Shown piece after piece: positions 30,526 to 41,708 of a stretch of DNA of 64,000 nt. Both the position numbers and the translations under genes were made by a program. The notes under the pieces were generated by a model. It searched no databases and was not told where the DNA came from. It was given only the letters and a program-made list of their open reading frames with translations. The DNA comes from Yoonia sp. (lineage in GTDB: Bacteria; Pseudomonadota; Alphaproteobacteria; Rhodobacterales; Rhodobacteraceae): NCBI GenBank assembly GCA_023263855.1, contig JALQUF010000003.1, positions 20,657 through 84,656 of the forward strand, read 5' to 3'. Position 1 is the stretch's first letter; each line of letters begins with the position of its first letter.

Positions 30526-31491
30526 ATGAGCCTTCTGGAAATCGAAGACCTGATGGTCACATTCACCACCGCCGATGGCGATGTGCATGCCGTCAATGGT
30601 GTCAGCTTCAATATCGACAAAGGCGAAACACTGGCGATTGTGGGCGAAAGCGGGTCGGGCAAAAGCCAGACCGCCTTTGCCGCGATGGGGCTGCTGGCCA
30701 AGAACGGCCGCGCCTCTGGCGTTGCACGGTTTGACGGCAAAGACCTGTTGTCCATGTCCCAGCGCGAGTTCAACAAGATCCGCAGCAAAGACATGGCGAT
30801 GATCTTTCAAGACCCGATGACATCGCTTAACCCCTACCTGCGCGTCAGCGACCAGATGGCCGAGGTGTTGATGCTACACAATGGCGTCAGCAAGAAGGCT
30901 GCAATCACCGAAGCGGTCCGCATGCTGGATGCCGTCCGCATCCCCGATGCCCGCGCGCGCGTTACCATGTACCCGCACGAATTTTCGGGCGGTATGCGCC
31001 AACGGATCATGATCGCAATGTCGCTGCTGTGCGAACCGCGCCTGCTGATTGCAGATGAACCGACCACGGCGCTCGATGTGACCGTACAGGCGCAAATCAT
31101 GCAGCTGCTGGGCGATATCCGAAAGGACTTCGGCACTGCTGTCATTCTGATCACCCATGATCTGGGTGTCGTCGCGGGGTTTTGTGACCGCACCTTGGTC
31201 ATGTATGGCGGGCAGGTCATGGAAGAGGGCTCAACGGACGATATCTTCGCTCGCCCCACCCACCCCTACACCAGTGGCCTGCTGAAAGCAGTGCCGCGTC
31301 TGGACAAGGACGAAGGTGAACTTGTGACAATCTCGGGTGAACCACCTGACATGTCCAACCTGCCCCAGGGGTGTCCGTTCTCGCCCCGCTGCCCCGTGCA
31401 GCTGGACCGTTGCAGCACGCAACGGCCCGCATTAGAGACGTTCGGCGACCGCCGCCGCGCCTGTCACTTGCCTATTAATGAGGTGACGTAA
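30526..31491 (+). CDS. Oligopeptide ABC transporter ATPase OppD-like
   Basis: GESGSGKSQTAFAAMG, FSGGMRQRIMIAMSLLCEPRLLIADEPTTALDVT. Confidence 0.95.
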   Translation: MSLLEIEDLMVTFTTADGDVHAVNGVSFNIDKGETLAIVGESGSGKSQTAFAAMGLLAKNGRASGVARFDGKDLLSMSQREFNKIRSKDMAMIFQDPMTSLNPYLRVSDQMAEVLMLHNGVSKKAAITEAVRMLDAVRIPDARARVTMYPHEFSGGMRQRIMIAMSLLCEPRLLIADEPTTALDVTVQAQIMQLLGDIRKDFGTAVILITHDLGVVAGFCDRTLVMYGGQVMEEGSTDDIFARPTHPYTSGLLKAVPRLDKDEGELVTISGEPPDMSNLPQGCPFSPRCPVQLDRCSTQRPALETFGDRRRACHLPINEVT

Positions 31492-32498
31492 TGGAACCGC
31501 TTTTGTCCGTCCGCAACCTGTCAGTCACATTCGACGTACGCCGCCCCGGCTCATGGCCGTGGACGCCGCCGCGCAAACTGCATGCGGTCTCCGAAGTGTC
31601 CTTTGATATCCAACCGGGCGAATGTCTGGGCATCGTGGGCGAGAGCGGGTCCGGCAAATCCACCATCGCCCGCGCTGTTGTCGGCACCATCCCGTCCTCG
31701 GGCGGCAATATCTTTTTTGAAGGGCATGATCTGGCCAACATGAACGTCAGCGAACGCCGGGTGCACCGGCGCGATGTGCAGATGATCTTTCAAGATCCGC
31801 TCGCCGCGCTGAACCCCCGCATGACCGTCGGTGAAATCATCGCCGAGCCACTGATCACCCATGAACCACACACCTCACGCAAAGATGTCAAAAAACGCGT
31901 CAGCGCGTTGATGGAGCGTGTGGGACTTTTGCCCAACCTGATCAACCGCTACCCGCATGAATTTTCCGGCGGGCAGTGCCAGCGTATCGGGATTGCGCGC
32001 GCACTGATCCTGAATCCCAAGCTGATCATCTGCGATGAACCTGTCTCGGCGCTTGATGTGTCTGTGCAAGCGCAGGTCATCAACCTGTTGATGGAACTGC
32101 AACGCGACATGAACCTGTCGATGATCTTTATCGCGCATGATCTCAGCGTTGTGAAACACATCAGCGACCGCACATTGGTATTGTATCTGGGGCGGGTGAT
32201 GGAAACCGCAAACAGCCACAAGCTGACCACATTGCCAGAGCATCCCTACAGTCAGGCACTGATTGCGTCAGTCCCAATTCCCGACCCCGTGCTTGAACGT
32301 GCGCGTCCGCGTCCCATCCTGGAAGGCGAACTGCCCTCGCCGCTTGCGCCACCTTCAGGCTGTGTCTTCCGCACCCGTTGCCCCAAGGCGCAACCCTCTT
32401 GTGCCGAAGCACGGCCCGAGCTGAAGAACATCGGAGACCGCCATTTTGTCGCCTGCCCGTTCCATGAGCCCGCGCAGGTTCTGGCCGTTGGCGAATAG
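31491..32498 (+). CDS. Oligopeptide ABC transporter ATPase OppF-like
   Basis: GESGSGKSTIARAVVG, FSGGQCQRIGIARALILNPKLIICDEPVSALDVS. Confidence 0.95.
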   Translation: MEPLLSVRNLSVTFDVRRPGSWPWTPPRKLHAVSEVSFDIQPGECLGIVGESGSGKSTIARAVVGTIPSSGGNIFFEGHDLANMNVSERRVHRRDVQMIFQDPLAALNPRMTVGEIIAEPLITHEPHTSRKDVKKRVSALMERVGLLPNLINRYPHEFSGGQCQRIGIARALILNPKLIICDEPVSALDVSVQAQVINLLMELQRDMNLSMIFIAHDLSVVKHISDRTLVLYLGRVMETANSHKLTTLPEHPYSQALIASVPIPDPVLERARPRPILEGELPSPLAPPSGCVFRTRCPKAQPSCAEARPELKNIGDRHFVACPFHEPAQVLAVGE

Positions 32499-32525
32499 CA
32501 TTAAGACGCTGCTGTCAGTGCAACG

Positions 32526-35500
32526 CTAGTAGTCACGCTCAAAGAACACGCCGACACTCGTCGCGCCGTCCTGATCGACGCTGCCCTTTGCCGTGATCTC
32601 ATTGGTGATATCAAGGTTCAGGTTGATCTCGGTTTCGCCGGTGCTTGTGACTGTGACATCGGTATAGATGTTTTCCGACAGATAGGCGCCCGCGCGCACG
32701 GCCGCGTTGCCTTCATCGTCGGTGGTCACATCAAAATCATCCAGTCCGATGCTTTCGCGGAAATTGTTGAGTGTGCCGCCGCCGCGCCCCGCCAATGTGC
32801 TGATGGCAGAGGCAAGCTGAACTGCTTGCAACGGGCTGATGCTTTGCAAATCGCGCCCGAATATCAGCTGCGACAGTACTTCGTCCTGCGGCAATTCGGG
32901 GATCGAGTTAAAGCTGACCTCTGGTTCTCCGGCAGGGCCTTCGACAACGATACTGATCACCGTGCCGGTATCGGTTTCAGTGGTCGCAACCAGCCGGATG
33001 AAAGGCTCAAAATCGCCTTGCAGCGTGGCGGTCCCTTCGTCCAGCTCAAACCGCTGTTGCAGAATATCAATCCGGCCACGGATCAGCTCAAACCGGCCCA
33101 CCGGGATCACATTATTGGTTGTGCCACCAATCGCCAGACTGCCCCCCAGTTCAGCGTCCAGACCGCGCCCGCGAATAAAGATCCGCGACGGCGCATTGAT
33201 CACGATATCCAGCGGAAAAGCCCGCCCGCCACCGCCACTGGCAGCATCATCGCCATTGCCACCCAGTACCCCGGCACGGGCCAATGTGCGCCGGACGGCC
33301 GCAGTTTCACCTTGGTGGGTCACGTCGGGCAGGTCGCCCAGCATACTGATTGAAGACGATGGCACCTGCACATCGGTCTGTCCCAGCTCCAGCCGGCCAG
33401 AGATGCGCGCGCCGCCTTGCAAGGGCCCATTGACATTGATCGCACCGGCAATACGCGAAGAATAAAGCTCGGGGTCCTGCAAAACCACGTCATTCAGGGC
33501 GACCGTGATATCCGCCTGATTTGCCCCTGTCAGCGCAACCGGTCCATTGATGCTGATACTGCCCCCGCTTTCAACACGTGTTGTCAGGTCGATCTGCGCA
33601 TTGCCGCTGCTCAGACGCACTTGCCCGCCAATGTCGGTCAATGCCTGTCCAAGGCTGGGCGCTGCCAGACGTCCGTTCGAGAATGTCACTTCGCCGCTTA
33701 ATGAAGAAAGCGCAGGCGGGCCATTCACATCCAGATCAAAATTGGCCAACCCGCTAAGCCTGCGCGGATCAAGCGCTGCATTCGCCAAAGCCAGCGGCGC
33801 ACTGCCGTTCACATCAATGGCAAGGTTTCCTTCTTGGCTGACCTCACCCACGATTTCCGCCGAGAGCCCCCCCGGTCCGGTGCCTGTGGCGTCAATCCCC
33901 CAGTTGCCCTGCTCATCCAGCGACGCAGCACCGCGCGCCCGGATCGGTCCGCTGATCTGATCGGTCAGCACACCAACGTCGCGCAAACTGGCATTGAACC
34001 GCCCTTGGCCGAAACCGGACGCACCATTCAACGCACCAACGATAGATACTTCGCGCGTGGATACCTCTAGCGTGCGCACGGCCAGAACCTCATCCGCCAA
34101 CCCGATGGTCGCGTTGATCCGCCCCGTGCCCGCCAAAAGCGGGTCAACCGTGGCGTTCCCAATCGCCAGGTCCTCGCTGCGCAGGTTGACCTGCGTGTCA
34201 AACCGGCTCAGGTCAGGCAGAACGCTGCCCGATGCGGTCATATCAATGCTGCCGGCAATGGGTTGACCAACCAAACCGGCAAAGGTGGCAAGGCTTTCAA
34301 CCTTTGCGGCAAGATCACCGGTCACTTCGCGATCATTTTCGGGCGATGCGACACGGGCATCAAGCGACACATCCGTCCCCGGCCCCAGAACACGCAAGGT
34401 CACATCCGTTGTGTCATCAACCGCTGGCATCGCATCAAGATCAACCGTGATCGGACCGCTCAAGCTGGGGTCAAGCAGCGCAGCATCATTCAGACGAAAC
34501 AAAAGGTCCGCGGTATTCGCCCCGTCCAAGGACACATCCGCACCCCCGCGCAGTGACATAGCGGGCGTACGCACCAAAAGGTCAGCAAGGCTGAATTGCG
34601 TATCGCCCACACGTGCAACAGCCGTTGTAAACGTCCCGTTCCCGTCCAAAAGCGGATCAAGCCGCGCGATACCTGTAACCAGATCACGGGTTTCACCGCT
34701 CAGGTTCAGATCAAACCGCGCCCCGTCGCTCAGCAAAACACCGTTGGCATCTATGGTCACAGCCCCCGCCAAAGGCCGCCCGGCCAAAGCAGCATAGCGG
34801 CTCAGATCGCGCAGGTCAGCGGACAACGCCGCATTTACCGTCTGCCCTGTCTCAGCCGGGTTCACCGTTCCGCTTGTTTCGAAAGTCAGGGCGGGTCCGG
34901 TACCTTCGATGGCAAAGACGATTGCGCCATCCGCACGCTGGGTGACATCCCCCGCCACAGCCGCAGGACCAGACAGATCGGGCAAAACCAGCGCCACATC
35001 ACGCAGACTGGCATTCAGGCGCGCGTCCGTGCCTTCGCTGGTCAAATCGGCATTGGCGCGCAGGCTGGCCGCATCGGTCTGAACCCTAAGGTTTTCTAAC
35101 CGGGTGCCTTGCGTATCACGGACCGCCGTTGCTGCAATCGAGCCCCGTCCGCTCAAGACCCGGTCGGCCTCTGGAATGCCAACTGACAGGTCATTGGTTT
35201 GACCGGATAAGACGATATTAAACAGCCCATCAAGCGGCGTGATATCTGCCGAAACCGCAACTTCTGCCGCGCCACCAACCTGTTGGCCAATCAAGGTCGA
35301 GAACCGCCCAAGCCCCGCAATTTCAGCGTTCAGGTTGGCGTTGGTCTGAAAGCCTGCACTTGGGCCGGCAATCGTGGCCTCGGCCTGCGCCTCAAGCCCT
35401 GCGCCACTTAGGGTAAGGCGCGAAATCTCTGTGGCGCCACCTTCAGCACGCGAAAGCACAAATTCACCCCCGATGGCATCGCCAAAGGCCTCAGCGGCAC

Positions 35501-36782
35501 CCGTCTCGGCCAATTGCAGCCCGGTTGCACCATATTGCAGGTTTGCCGTGATCAGACCCTCTTGCGCGCCTTCGCCCGGTCGCAAGACCCCGCCGCCGGC
35601 AAGGCTCAGCGCATCAATGCCCAGTCCGGGGCGATCAAGACCCGCGATGGTGACATCCGCGCGCCAGTCCTCGGACACGTCCGTATTGTATGAGATGACA
35701 AGATCCATCCCATCAACAAAGGTTTTTGGCCCAGGCAAGGGCAGCAACACAGGTGCGTTGCCAAGCGGTGTGATACCCCCTGTCAAATCAATCAGCGTGG
35801 GCCACCCTTGACTGTCGATCTCAATCGCACCGTTCAGCGCAACACGGCCTGCATCCAAAGCAAGTTGCGGAATATCGGTCCGGCCATCGGCAGACCGCAA
35901 GACACGTGCAGTAAGAGTGGCATCAGTGCCAAAAAAGCCTTGATACTCCGGCGCGAACAACGGCGAAATATCGCCCCCCAGATCCAGCGTGATCTGCTGT
36001 GCCTCATCAACGCTGGTCAGGCCAAAACTGCCTGTCAGGCGATCCTGACCATCGGTGGCAAGCCCCAGTGTCGCCTCATAATCCGCCAGCGGCCCTGCGC
36101 CCGCGACCTGCAACTGGATCGCAGGGCGCCCGGGTAAATCAAGGATTCGCGCGGCGATCCCGTCGGGGCCTTCTTGCAGGTTCAACGACAGATCAAGCAC
36201 GCGCGTTGCGTTTGCAAAGCTGCCGTCGATTTCAAAAACACCCGTCTTTGCACCCAGACGCTGCGCAGTCAGGCTTACCGTTCCCTCGCCATCGCCCAAT
36301 TGGGCCGCGCCGTCCAGCGTGACCGCGACGGGTTCGCCCAGAAACACCTCGCCCAGTTCGACCCGGTCAATGCGCAATTGATCAAGCGCAACACTGACAG
36401 GCAGCTCCGGCAAGGAAAATGGCTGCGCTTCAGGCGACGGTCCGGTGTCTTCGGCCAGCGGTGGGCGCGACACGACAATGCGTGCAGCACTCAGCTTTTC
36501 CACGTCGATGGCGCCGCGCAAAAGGGCGCTTCTGTTCCAGGTCAGAACGATGTCCTCAACCGTCAGCCAGACGCCATCCGCATCAGCAATCGACAACACA
36601 TCAATGGTCGCTTCGGAGCTCAGCGCGCCTGCGAATCCCCGAATTGTGACTTCGCGACCAGCACCAGACAGGTTGTCCTCGATCAACTCGGTCAGAAAGC
36701 CTTTGTCTTCGTCCTCTTGTGTCTGTGCGCCAACCGCAAGAGGCGCAAGACACAGCACACATATGAATAGAAACCGCATCAA
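32526..36782 (-). CDS. tamB: Translocation and assembly module protein TamB
   Basis: 1418-aa repetitive AsmA-like protein; C-terminal DUF490-type region (GRIDILQQRFELDEGTATLQGDFEPFIRLVATTET); follows tamA. Confidence 0.93.
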   Translation of the reverse strand: MMRFLFICVLCLAPLAVGAQTQEDEDKGFLTELIEDNLSGAGREVTIRGFAGALSSEATIDVLSIADADGVWLTVEDIVLTWNRSALLRGAIDVEKLSAARIVVSRPPLAEDTGPSPEAQPFSLPELPVSVALDQLRIDRVELGEVFLGEPVAVTLDGAAQLGDGEGTVSLTAQRLGAKTGVFEIDGSFANATRVLDLSLNLQEGPDGIAARILDLPGRPAIQLQVAGAGPLADYEATLGLATDGQDRLTGSFGLTSVDEAQQITLDLGGDISPLFAPEYQGFFGTDATLTARVLRSADGRTDIPQLALDAGRVALNGAIEIDSQGWPTLIDLTGGITPLGNAPVLLPLPGPKTFVDGMDLVISYNTDVSEDWRADVTIAGLDRPGLGIDALSLAGGGVLRPGEGAQEGLITANLQYGATGLQLAETGAAEAFGDAIGGEFVLSRAEGGATEISRLTLSGAGLEAQAEATIAGPSAGFQTNANLNAEIAGLGRFSTLIGQQVGGAAEVAVSADITPLDGLFNIVLSGQTNDLSVGIPEADRVLSGRGSIAATAVRDTQGTRLENLRVQTDAASLRANADLTSEGTDARLNASLRDVALVLPDLSGPAAVAGDVTQRADGAIVFAIEGTGPALTFETSGTVNPAETGQTVNAALSADLRDLSRYAALAGRPLAGAVTIDANGVLLSDGARFDLNLSGETRDLVTGIARLDPLLDGNGTFTTAVARVGDTQFSLADLLVRTPAMSLRGGADVSLDGANTADLLFRLNDAALLDPSLSGPITVDLDAMPAVDDTTDVTLRVLGPGTDVSLDARVASPENDREVTGDLAAKVESLATFAGLVGQPIAGSIDMTASGSVLPDLSRFDTQVNLRSEDLAIGNATVDPLLAGTGRINATIGLADEVLAVRTLEVSTREVSIVGALNGASGFGQGRFNASLRDVGVLTDQISGPIRARGAASLDEQGNWGIDATGTGPGGLSAEIVGEVSQEGNLAIDVNGSAPLALANAALDPRRLSGLANFDLDVNGPPALSSLSGEVTFSNGRLAAPSLGQALTDIGGQVRLSSGNAQIDLTTRVESGGSISINGPVALTGANQADITVALNDVVLQDPELYSSRIAGAINVNGPLQGGARISGRLELGQTDVQVPSSSISMLGDLPDVTHQGETAAVRRTLARAGVLGGNGDDAASGGGGRAFPLDIVINAPSRIFIRGRGLDAELGGSLAIGGTTNNVIPVGRFELIRGRIDILQQRFELDEGTATLQGDFEPFIRLVATTETDTGTVISIVVEGPAGEPEVSFNSIPELPQDEVLSQLIFGRDLQSISPLQAVQLASAISTLAGRGGGTLNNFRESIGLDDFDVTTDDEGNAAVRAGAYLSENIYTDVTVTSTGETEINLNLDITNEITAKGSVDQDGATSVGVFFERDY

Positions 36783-38548
36783 AACGCCTGCCCAATCCCG
36801 ATATAGACCTGCAGGTCACTGCCCGCATCATCGCCACTGGCCTGTGTGCCCAGATCAAGGCGGATCGGCCCTATCCCTGTATTATATCGCAAGCCAAGCC
36901 CGGCACCGGCATGCCACTCTGCATCCTCTCCCGGGGTCGCAGTCGCACCAACCTGGCCAAAGTCATAGAACCCGACCAATGCGATATTTTCACGAACCGC
37001 ATATCGGGCTTCCAGCTGCGTACCCAGGAATGAGGTACCACCCGTGGTGACGGTCTCGCCCCCGTCCACCGTCTCAATGCCAAGTGACTGATAGGGTTGC
37101 CCCCGCACGGTGCCGCCACCGCCGGAGTAAAACAGGAAATCAGCAGGGGCTTCCAACATCCCCGCCCCAAGAACGCTGCCAAGCTGCAAACGCCCCGCAA
37201 AGGTCAGTTTTTCTTCTTCTCCAACAGTCAGATACCCACGTGCATCGCCGAAAAGACGCGCGCCTTTGATATCGCCATCGGTACTGATGAACGGCACAGC
37301 ACTAACGTCGAGATAGTATCCGCCGCTGGCATCTGACGGCTCATCGCGGCGATCCAGCGTGCCATCCAGCAGCAATGCAAGCAACGTATACTCGCGCGTT
37401 TCCAGCTCGGTCTCTTCACGGGCACGCAGGGCGCCTACACCGACACGCACCGTCAAATCCTCGCTCAGAATCCGCGAAAAGCCAGTTTCAAAGGACACTT
37501 TGTCCAACAAATACTCTGGCTCATCCTCGCGCGATATTTCGCCGCTCAGGAAATACTCGGTATCTGCACCAAAGGTGGCGGGGCGTGTGAACGTCGCCCC
37601 AAGGCTATAGTCTACCCCACCGGTTTCACCGGTGATCCCTGCCACCTCGGCGTCGGCACGAAACCGTTCGGCCCCGCCCAAAAAGTTCCGGTGCAGCCAG
37701 AATGACGACACAGTCAAACCTTCGATCGATGACAGCTCTAGCCCGAAACCAATGCGGCGGGGCTTCGCCTCGGAAAGCTGCGCCATGATCGGCAGGGTAT
37801 CATCAGGGCCGATGTCATCGCTTTCCGTCAAAGCCACACTCTGAAACGTCCCCGTGCGTCGCAAACGACGTGCGGCCGCCTCAATCTCTTCTGGTGCATA
37901 AACCTCACCCGTGGGCAGGCCGGCAATCTGGCGGACGCGGGCATCACTGACAGTCTCATTCCCCGACACCATCAGTTGGCCAAACCGCAGACGCGGCCCG
38001 ATAGCAAGCGCCACATCCACGTCAAGCTTTGCATCGGCATGACGCGCGACAATCGACTGATCGGCCACGCGCGCCTTGGCATAGCCCAGATCACGCCAAC
38101 TGCTGATACTACCCGATACAATCGACTGAATACTGGCAGACCGCGCAGTCTGCCGCGGCCCCATATCCTCTAATAGCGTGGTTTGCGGCGGGAGAGGCGC
38201 GACCCGCACATCACCAAACGTAAAACGCGGCCCCGGTTCTACAGCAATCACCACCTCGAAAATCGCGTCCGGTGCGGCAAGGGGCGCTATATTCGACGCT
38301 TCGACACCATCAACAGTGATCGAGATCTCGCCAGCATAATATCCTTCGGCATAAAGCGCCGTCAGCAACCGGCGATAATCTGCACGCGCCGCTGCGACGT
38401 AATCTTGCGGTGCAGCTGTATCATCCAGATCACGCAGCAAGGACGCTTCGTTCAAAGCACTCCACGCTGCCTCGGACACAAGGCGCACCTCTTGGGCAGC
38501 ACTTGGTGTGGCAAAAATCAACATAGCTGCGCATACGCGTTTCAGCAT
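36779..38548 (-). CDS. tamA: TamA/BamA-family outer-membrane protein
   Basis: POTRA-like N-terminus and Omp85 barrel C-terminus (GLGLRYNTGIGPIRLDLGTQ...VYIGIGQAF). Confidence 0.92.
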   Translation of the reverse strand: MLKRVCAAMLIFATPSAAQEVRLVSEAAWSALNEASLLRDLDDTAAPQDYVAAARADYRRLLTALYAEGYYAGEISITVDGVEASNIAPLAAPDAIFEVVIAVEPGPRFTFGDVRVAPLPPQTTLLEDMGPRQTARSASIQSIVSGSISSWRDLGYAKARVADQSIVARHADAKLDVDVALAIGPRLRFGQLMVSGNETVSDARVRQIAGLPTGEVYAPEEIEAAARRLRRTGTFQSVALTESDDIGPDDTLPIMAQLSEAKPRRIGFGLELSSIEGLTVSSFWLHRNFLGGAERFRADAEVAGITGETGGVDYSLGATFTRPATFGADTEYFLSGEISREDEPEYLLDKVSFETGFSRILSEDLTVRVGVGALRAREETELETREYTLLALLLDGTLDRRDEPSDASGGYYLDVSAVPFISTDGDIKGARLFGDARGYLTVGEEEKLTFAGRLQLGSVLGAGMLEAPADFLFYSGGGGTVRGQPYQSLGIETVDGGETVTTGGTSFLGTQLEARYAVRENIALVGFYDFGQVGATATPGEDAEWHAGAGLGLRYNTGIGPIRLDLGTQASGDDAGSDLQVYIGIGQAF

Positions 38549-38697
38549 TTTTCAATCGCCTCCCACCAGCACCAACGCAACCAAGACGGTTTGGTTCATC
38601 ACTAAATACCCAAGCCAACCCGGATTTACCAATCACTTCCGCAAGATGCGTCGCTTTTGTACTTTGTCGGAGCCCGCCAAGCGGCTAGATTGTGTTC

Positions 38698-40347
38698 ATG
38701 AAAGACCTAGCGTTGCCACCACAAATGCCACTACGCCCGCCCGCAACCGTTATGCGTTTGCGGCGTATGGGGGCGTCGTTTCCGACGCGGTTGTCGTTCC
38801 TGCGAACGCTGATGCGCGCGCTGGCGGCTGACAAGGTGCAAGTCACGCGCCCGGTCTGGGAAATGGACGCCGCCGGATTTGGTCATGCCGTCTATGCCCT
38901 GCGCTTTGGCGGATATGATTACGCATTGGTTGCCGTATCCACCGACTTGCCGCCCCAGATGCGCACCGACCGCGTCATCGCCACCGCGTGGGACACCACC
39001 TATGTGCTTTACGACGGTATCCCAGATCAGGCCGAAATTGACCGCATCGTCGCAACCGCCCCCAAACAAGAGGCCGCCCGCTTTACCGCGCGCGATCTGG
39101 TGCTCAGCCGTGCCAACAAATCCGTCCGGCTTTTTGACCATGTAACTGATGCGCTGAAAGCAGGTCGGCAACCGGACCCCCAGAAAATCCGCGATACCGG
39201 CTATCTGATGCGCACAACCGCCGTCTACGGCAACGGCAAGTTCGGCATCGCCGATCGCGGCCGTATCGCAGACCGCCCCGGCATGGGCGGGCCTTTCATG
39301 GCCGAGATGCTGACCGTCTGGTTGATCCGGGGCTTTACCCACGACCTTGCCGAACATGTGGGCGGCGGTACGCTGTCACGCGACACCAAGCGACACCTTG
39401 GCATCGGCAATTCCACCGGCCTTGGCATGGCGCCTTTTCTGGTCAATCACCCGCTCTTGCTGGATGCATGGATGTCGGTGCGCGAAACAGCCATCGCAAG
39501 GGTCCGTGCCGTTCCCAGCCTCGATGAAGAGCAGGTTGGCCGGATCTACGATCTGGTGATGCGTGCCGCGCACTATCTGGCCGAATGGAATGTGCCAGAT
39601 GCAATTGCAGCAGAGCGGATCAACACAATGCGCCGCGAATGGCCTGCCTTCGCCGCAACCCTGACACCTGACGCGATGACAGCGCGGCACCCGATTGACC
39701 GGATCATCACGCAAAGCGCGCAATGGTCTGTTGATACGCAAGAATTGATCGCCGCTTTGATGTTGGAACCTTTTGGCGACCTGATTGATGGTCTGACCGA
39801 CTGCATGGCGACACCCTTTGTGCCAGAGCTTGAGCCAACGATGACCTGTGCTGATCTCAAAGCATTGATCGCAACAGATTGGGATTGGGCCTGCGATGTA
39901 GACTATGATGACCCCAGAGAATGCGCGCAGTTTTGGTATGTCTCGGAAGAAAAGCTGGAGCCGCGTTTGGGCAACCGCCACATCGAACCCGGCGCAGAGT
40001 TGGAGACGCCTCTTGATATCGGACGACAGGTAAAGGCTCTGGCGGGCGATCTACCCGATGAAACACCCACGGTCGGGCAGTTCCTTGCCCTTTACCCGCA
40101 ACACCGCGCCGCCGTGCGCCGTGTGCAATCGCTGGCGCGTCACCCCTACGGCGAAATCCGCGACAACCTGATCGGGGCTGACTGCCTGCCGATCGACATT
40201 CTACGCTGCAAGCTGGCGTTTTTTGGCGCGGGCAAGTTTGATCCTAAATCAGACCGCTGGACCCGGATCACACTGGCCCAAGGCGCGCCCCTTTTTGATG
40301 AGCTGGAAAATCCCGATGACTGGTGGCTTCCGGTGGCCAGCATCTGA
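38698..40347 (+). CDS. Uncharacterised 551-aa-class protein paired with DUF3726
   Basis: Single ORF; stop overlaps the DUF3726 start (TGATG). No motif recognised. Confidence 0.75.
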   Translation: MKDLALPPQMPLRPPATVMRLRRMGASFPTRLSFLRTLMRALAADKVQVTRPVWEMDAAGFGHAVYALRFGGYDYALVAVSTDLPPQMRTDRVIATAWDTTYVLYDGIPDQAEIDRIVATAPKQEAARFTARDLVLSRANKSVRLFDHVTDALKAGRQPDPQKIRDTGYLMRTTAVYGNGKFGIADRGRIADRPGMGGPFMAEMLTVWLIRGFTHDLAEHVGGGTLSRDTKRHLGIGNSTGLGMAPFLVNHPLLLDAWMSVRETAIARVRAVPSLDEEQVGRIYDLVMRAAHYLAEWNVPDAIAAERINTMRREWPAFAATLTPDAMTARHPIDRIITQSAQWSVDTQELIAALMLEPFGDLIDGLTDCMATPFVPELEPTMTCADLKALIATDWDWACDVDYDDPRECAQFWYVSEEKLEPRLGNRHIEPGAELETPLDIGRQVKALAGDLPDETPTVGQFLALYPQHRAAVRRVQSLARHPYGEIRDNLIGADCLPIDILRCKLAFFGAGKFDPKSDRWTRITLAQGAPLFDELENPDDWWLPVASI

Positions 40348-40865
40348 TGTGGTCGCTTAATGAAATCGCAGGCATGGTGCAGAAAGCCGCCAGAGGGGCA
40401 GGCCTACCAACAGGTCAGGCCGAGGATCTGGGCCGTGTTGCCGCATATCTGGCCGGTACGGGCGGGCGCATAACACCGGTGACGGCCGCGTTGCAGGAAC
40501 CCTTTTGCAAGGTTGATGTCACATGGACGGACAGTGGTGTTGAGGTCCACCAAGGGCCTGCCGCCCTGATCGGCCCGATTGTACGCGATGCCTTCACAAT
40601 GGGCCACAAAGCGGCGGTTCTGGCCGATATTGCCCATGCCCCGCTCATCGCGGCCTTTTTGGCCGAAAACGGGATTGCGCTGAAATGGGACCAAAAGCAT
40701 CTGTCGCTCAGCGATACAACTGTGATCAAGCCCACCTGTAAACCCGTTCCGATTCCACCTGCCGATTGGGCCATCTGGTCCGCGCTTGCGGCAAAAACCT
40801 ATGTCCCCGAAACAGAAGCCTCGCGCCTGGTGGGCGCCGGCGCGGGACTGACGGATAACGACTAG
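40347..40865 (+). CDS. DUF3726-like protein
   Basis: [35 protein letters not shown] pattern. Confidence 0.75.
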   Translation: MWSLNEIAGMVQKAARGAGLPTGQAEDLGRVAAYLAGTGGRITPVTAALQEPFCKVDVTWTDSGVEVHQGPAALIGPIVRDAFTMGHKAAVLADIAHAPLIAAFLAENGIALKWDQKHLSLSDTTVIKPTCKPVPIPPADWAIWSALAAKTYVPETEASRLVGAGAGLTDND

Positions 40866-41629
40866 GCGAACGGATCGGTCGGGTATTTCACTCCCGCCAG
40901 ATACAACCCGTGCGGCGGGGATACCGGGCCACAGGCGCTGCGGTCTTTTGCGGCCAAAGCCGCACCGACATCATCCGGAGTCCAAGCCCCTGCGCCAACC
41001 CGCTCAAGCGTGCCGACAAAGCTGCGGACCTGATTATGCAAAAACGACCGCGCGCGCACATGGAAACGGTACTCGGTCCCGATATCGCGTGGCACGATCT
41101 CAACCCGCAACTCATCCAATGTCTTAACAGGGCTTTGCGCCTGACAAATCGAGGATCGAAACGTCGTGAAATCGTGGTGGCCAATCAGTTGATCTGCCCC
41201 CGCCTGCATCGCGGCGGCATCCAGCGGATGTTTCACCAGCCACATCTGTCCGGCCTCAAACGTCAGAGGCGCGCGGCGCGACATCAGGCGAAACAGATAG
41301 CGCCGTTCGATCGCATCAAACCGCGCATGCCATTCATCCGCCACCAAAGCGCAGTTCACAATCGCCACCGGCGCGGGCTTCAGGTGAAAATTCAACGCCT
41401 CGGACAGGCGGAACGGATCCCAGTCCCGCTCCGTATCGCAATGCGCCACCTGACCGGTTGCATGGACACCTGCATCGGTGCGCCCAGCGGCGGCAATGGT
41501 GTGTGCACGCGGTTCCAGCTTGGCCAAGGCCGCCTCAATCGCAGCTTGGACAGATGGCTGGTCATTCTGCCGCTGCCATCCAGCAAAGGGCGCGCCGTGG
41601 TATTCAACAAGAAGGGCATAGCGTGGCAT
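40862..41629 (-). CDS. truA: tRNA pseudouridine(38-40) synthase
   Basis: [46 protein letters not shown]. Confidence 0.96.
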   Translation of the reverse strand: MPRYALLVEYHGAPFAGWQRQNDQPSVQAAIEAALAKLEPRAHTIAAAGRTDAGVHATGQVAHCDTERDWDPFRLSEALNFHLKPAPVAIVNCALVADEWHARFDAIERRYLFRLMSRRAPLTFEAGQMWLVKHPLDAAAMQAGADQLIGHHDFTTFRSSICQAQSPVKTLDELRVEIVPRDIGTEYRFHVRARSFLHNQVRSFVGTLERVGAGAWTPDDVGAALAAKDRSACGPVSPPHGLYLAGVKYPTDPFA

Positions 41630-41708
41630 CTGCCCCGATTAGGGGGAGCAACGTGCAAAATCAATCCCTACACATCCCGGCACAGCATCCCTATCTTGTT
41701 TTCAAGCA

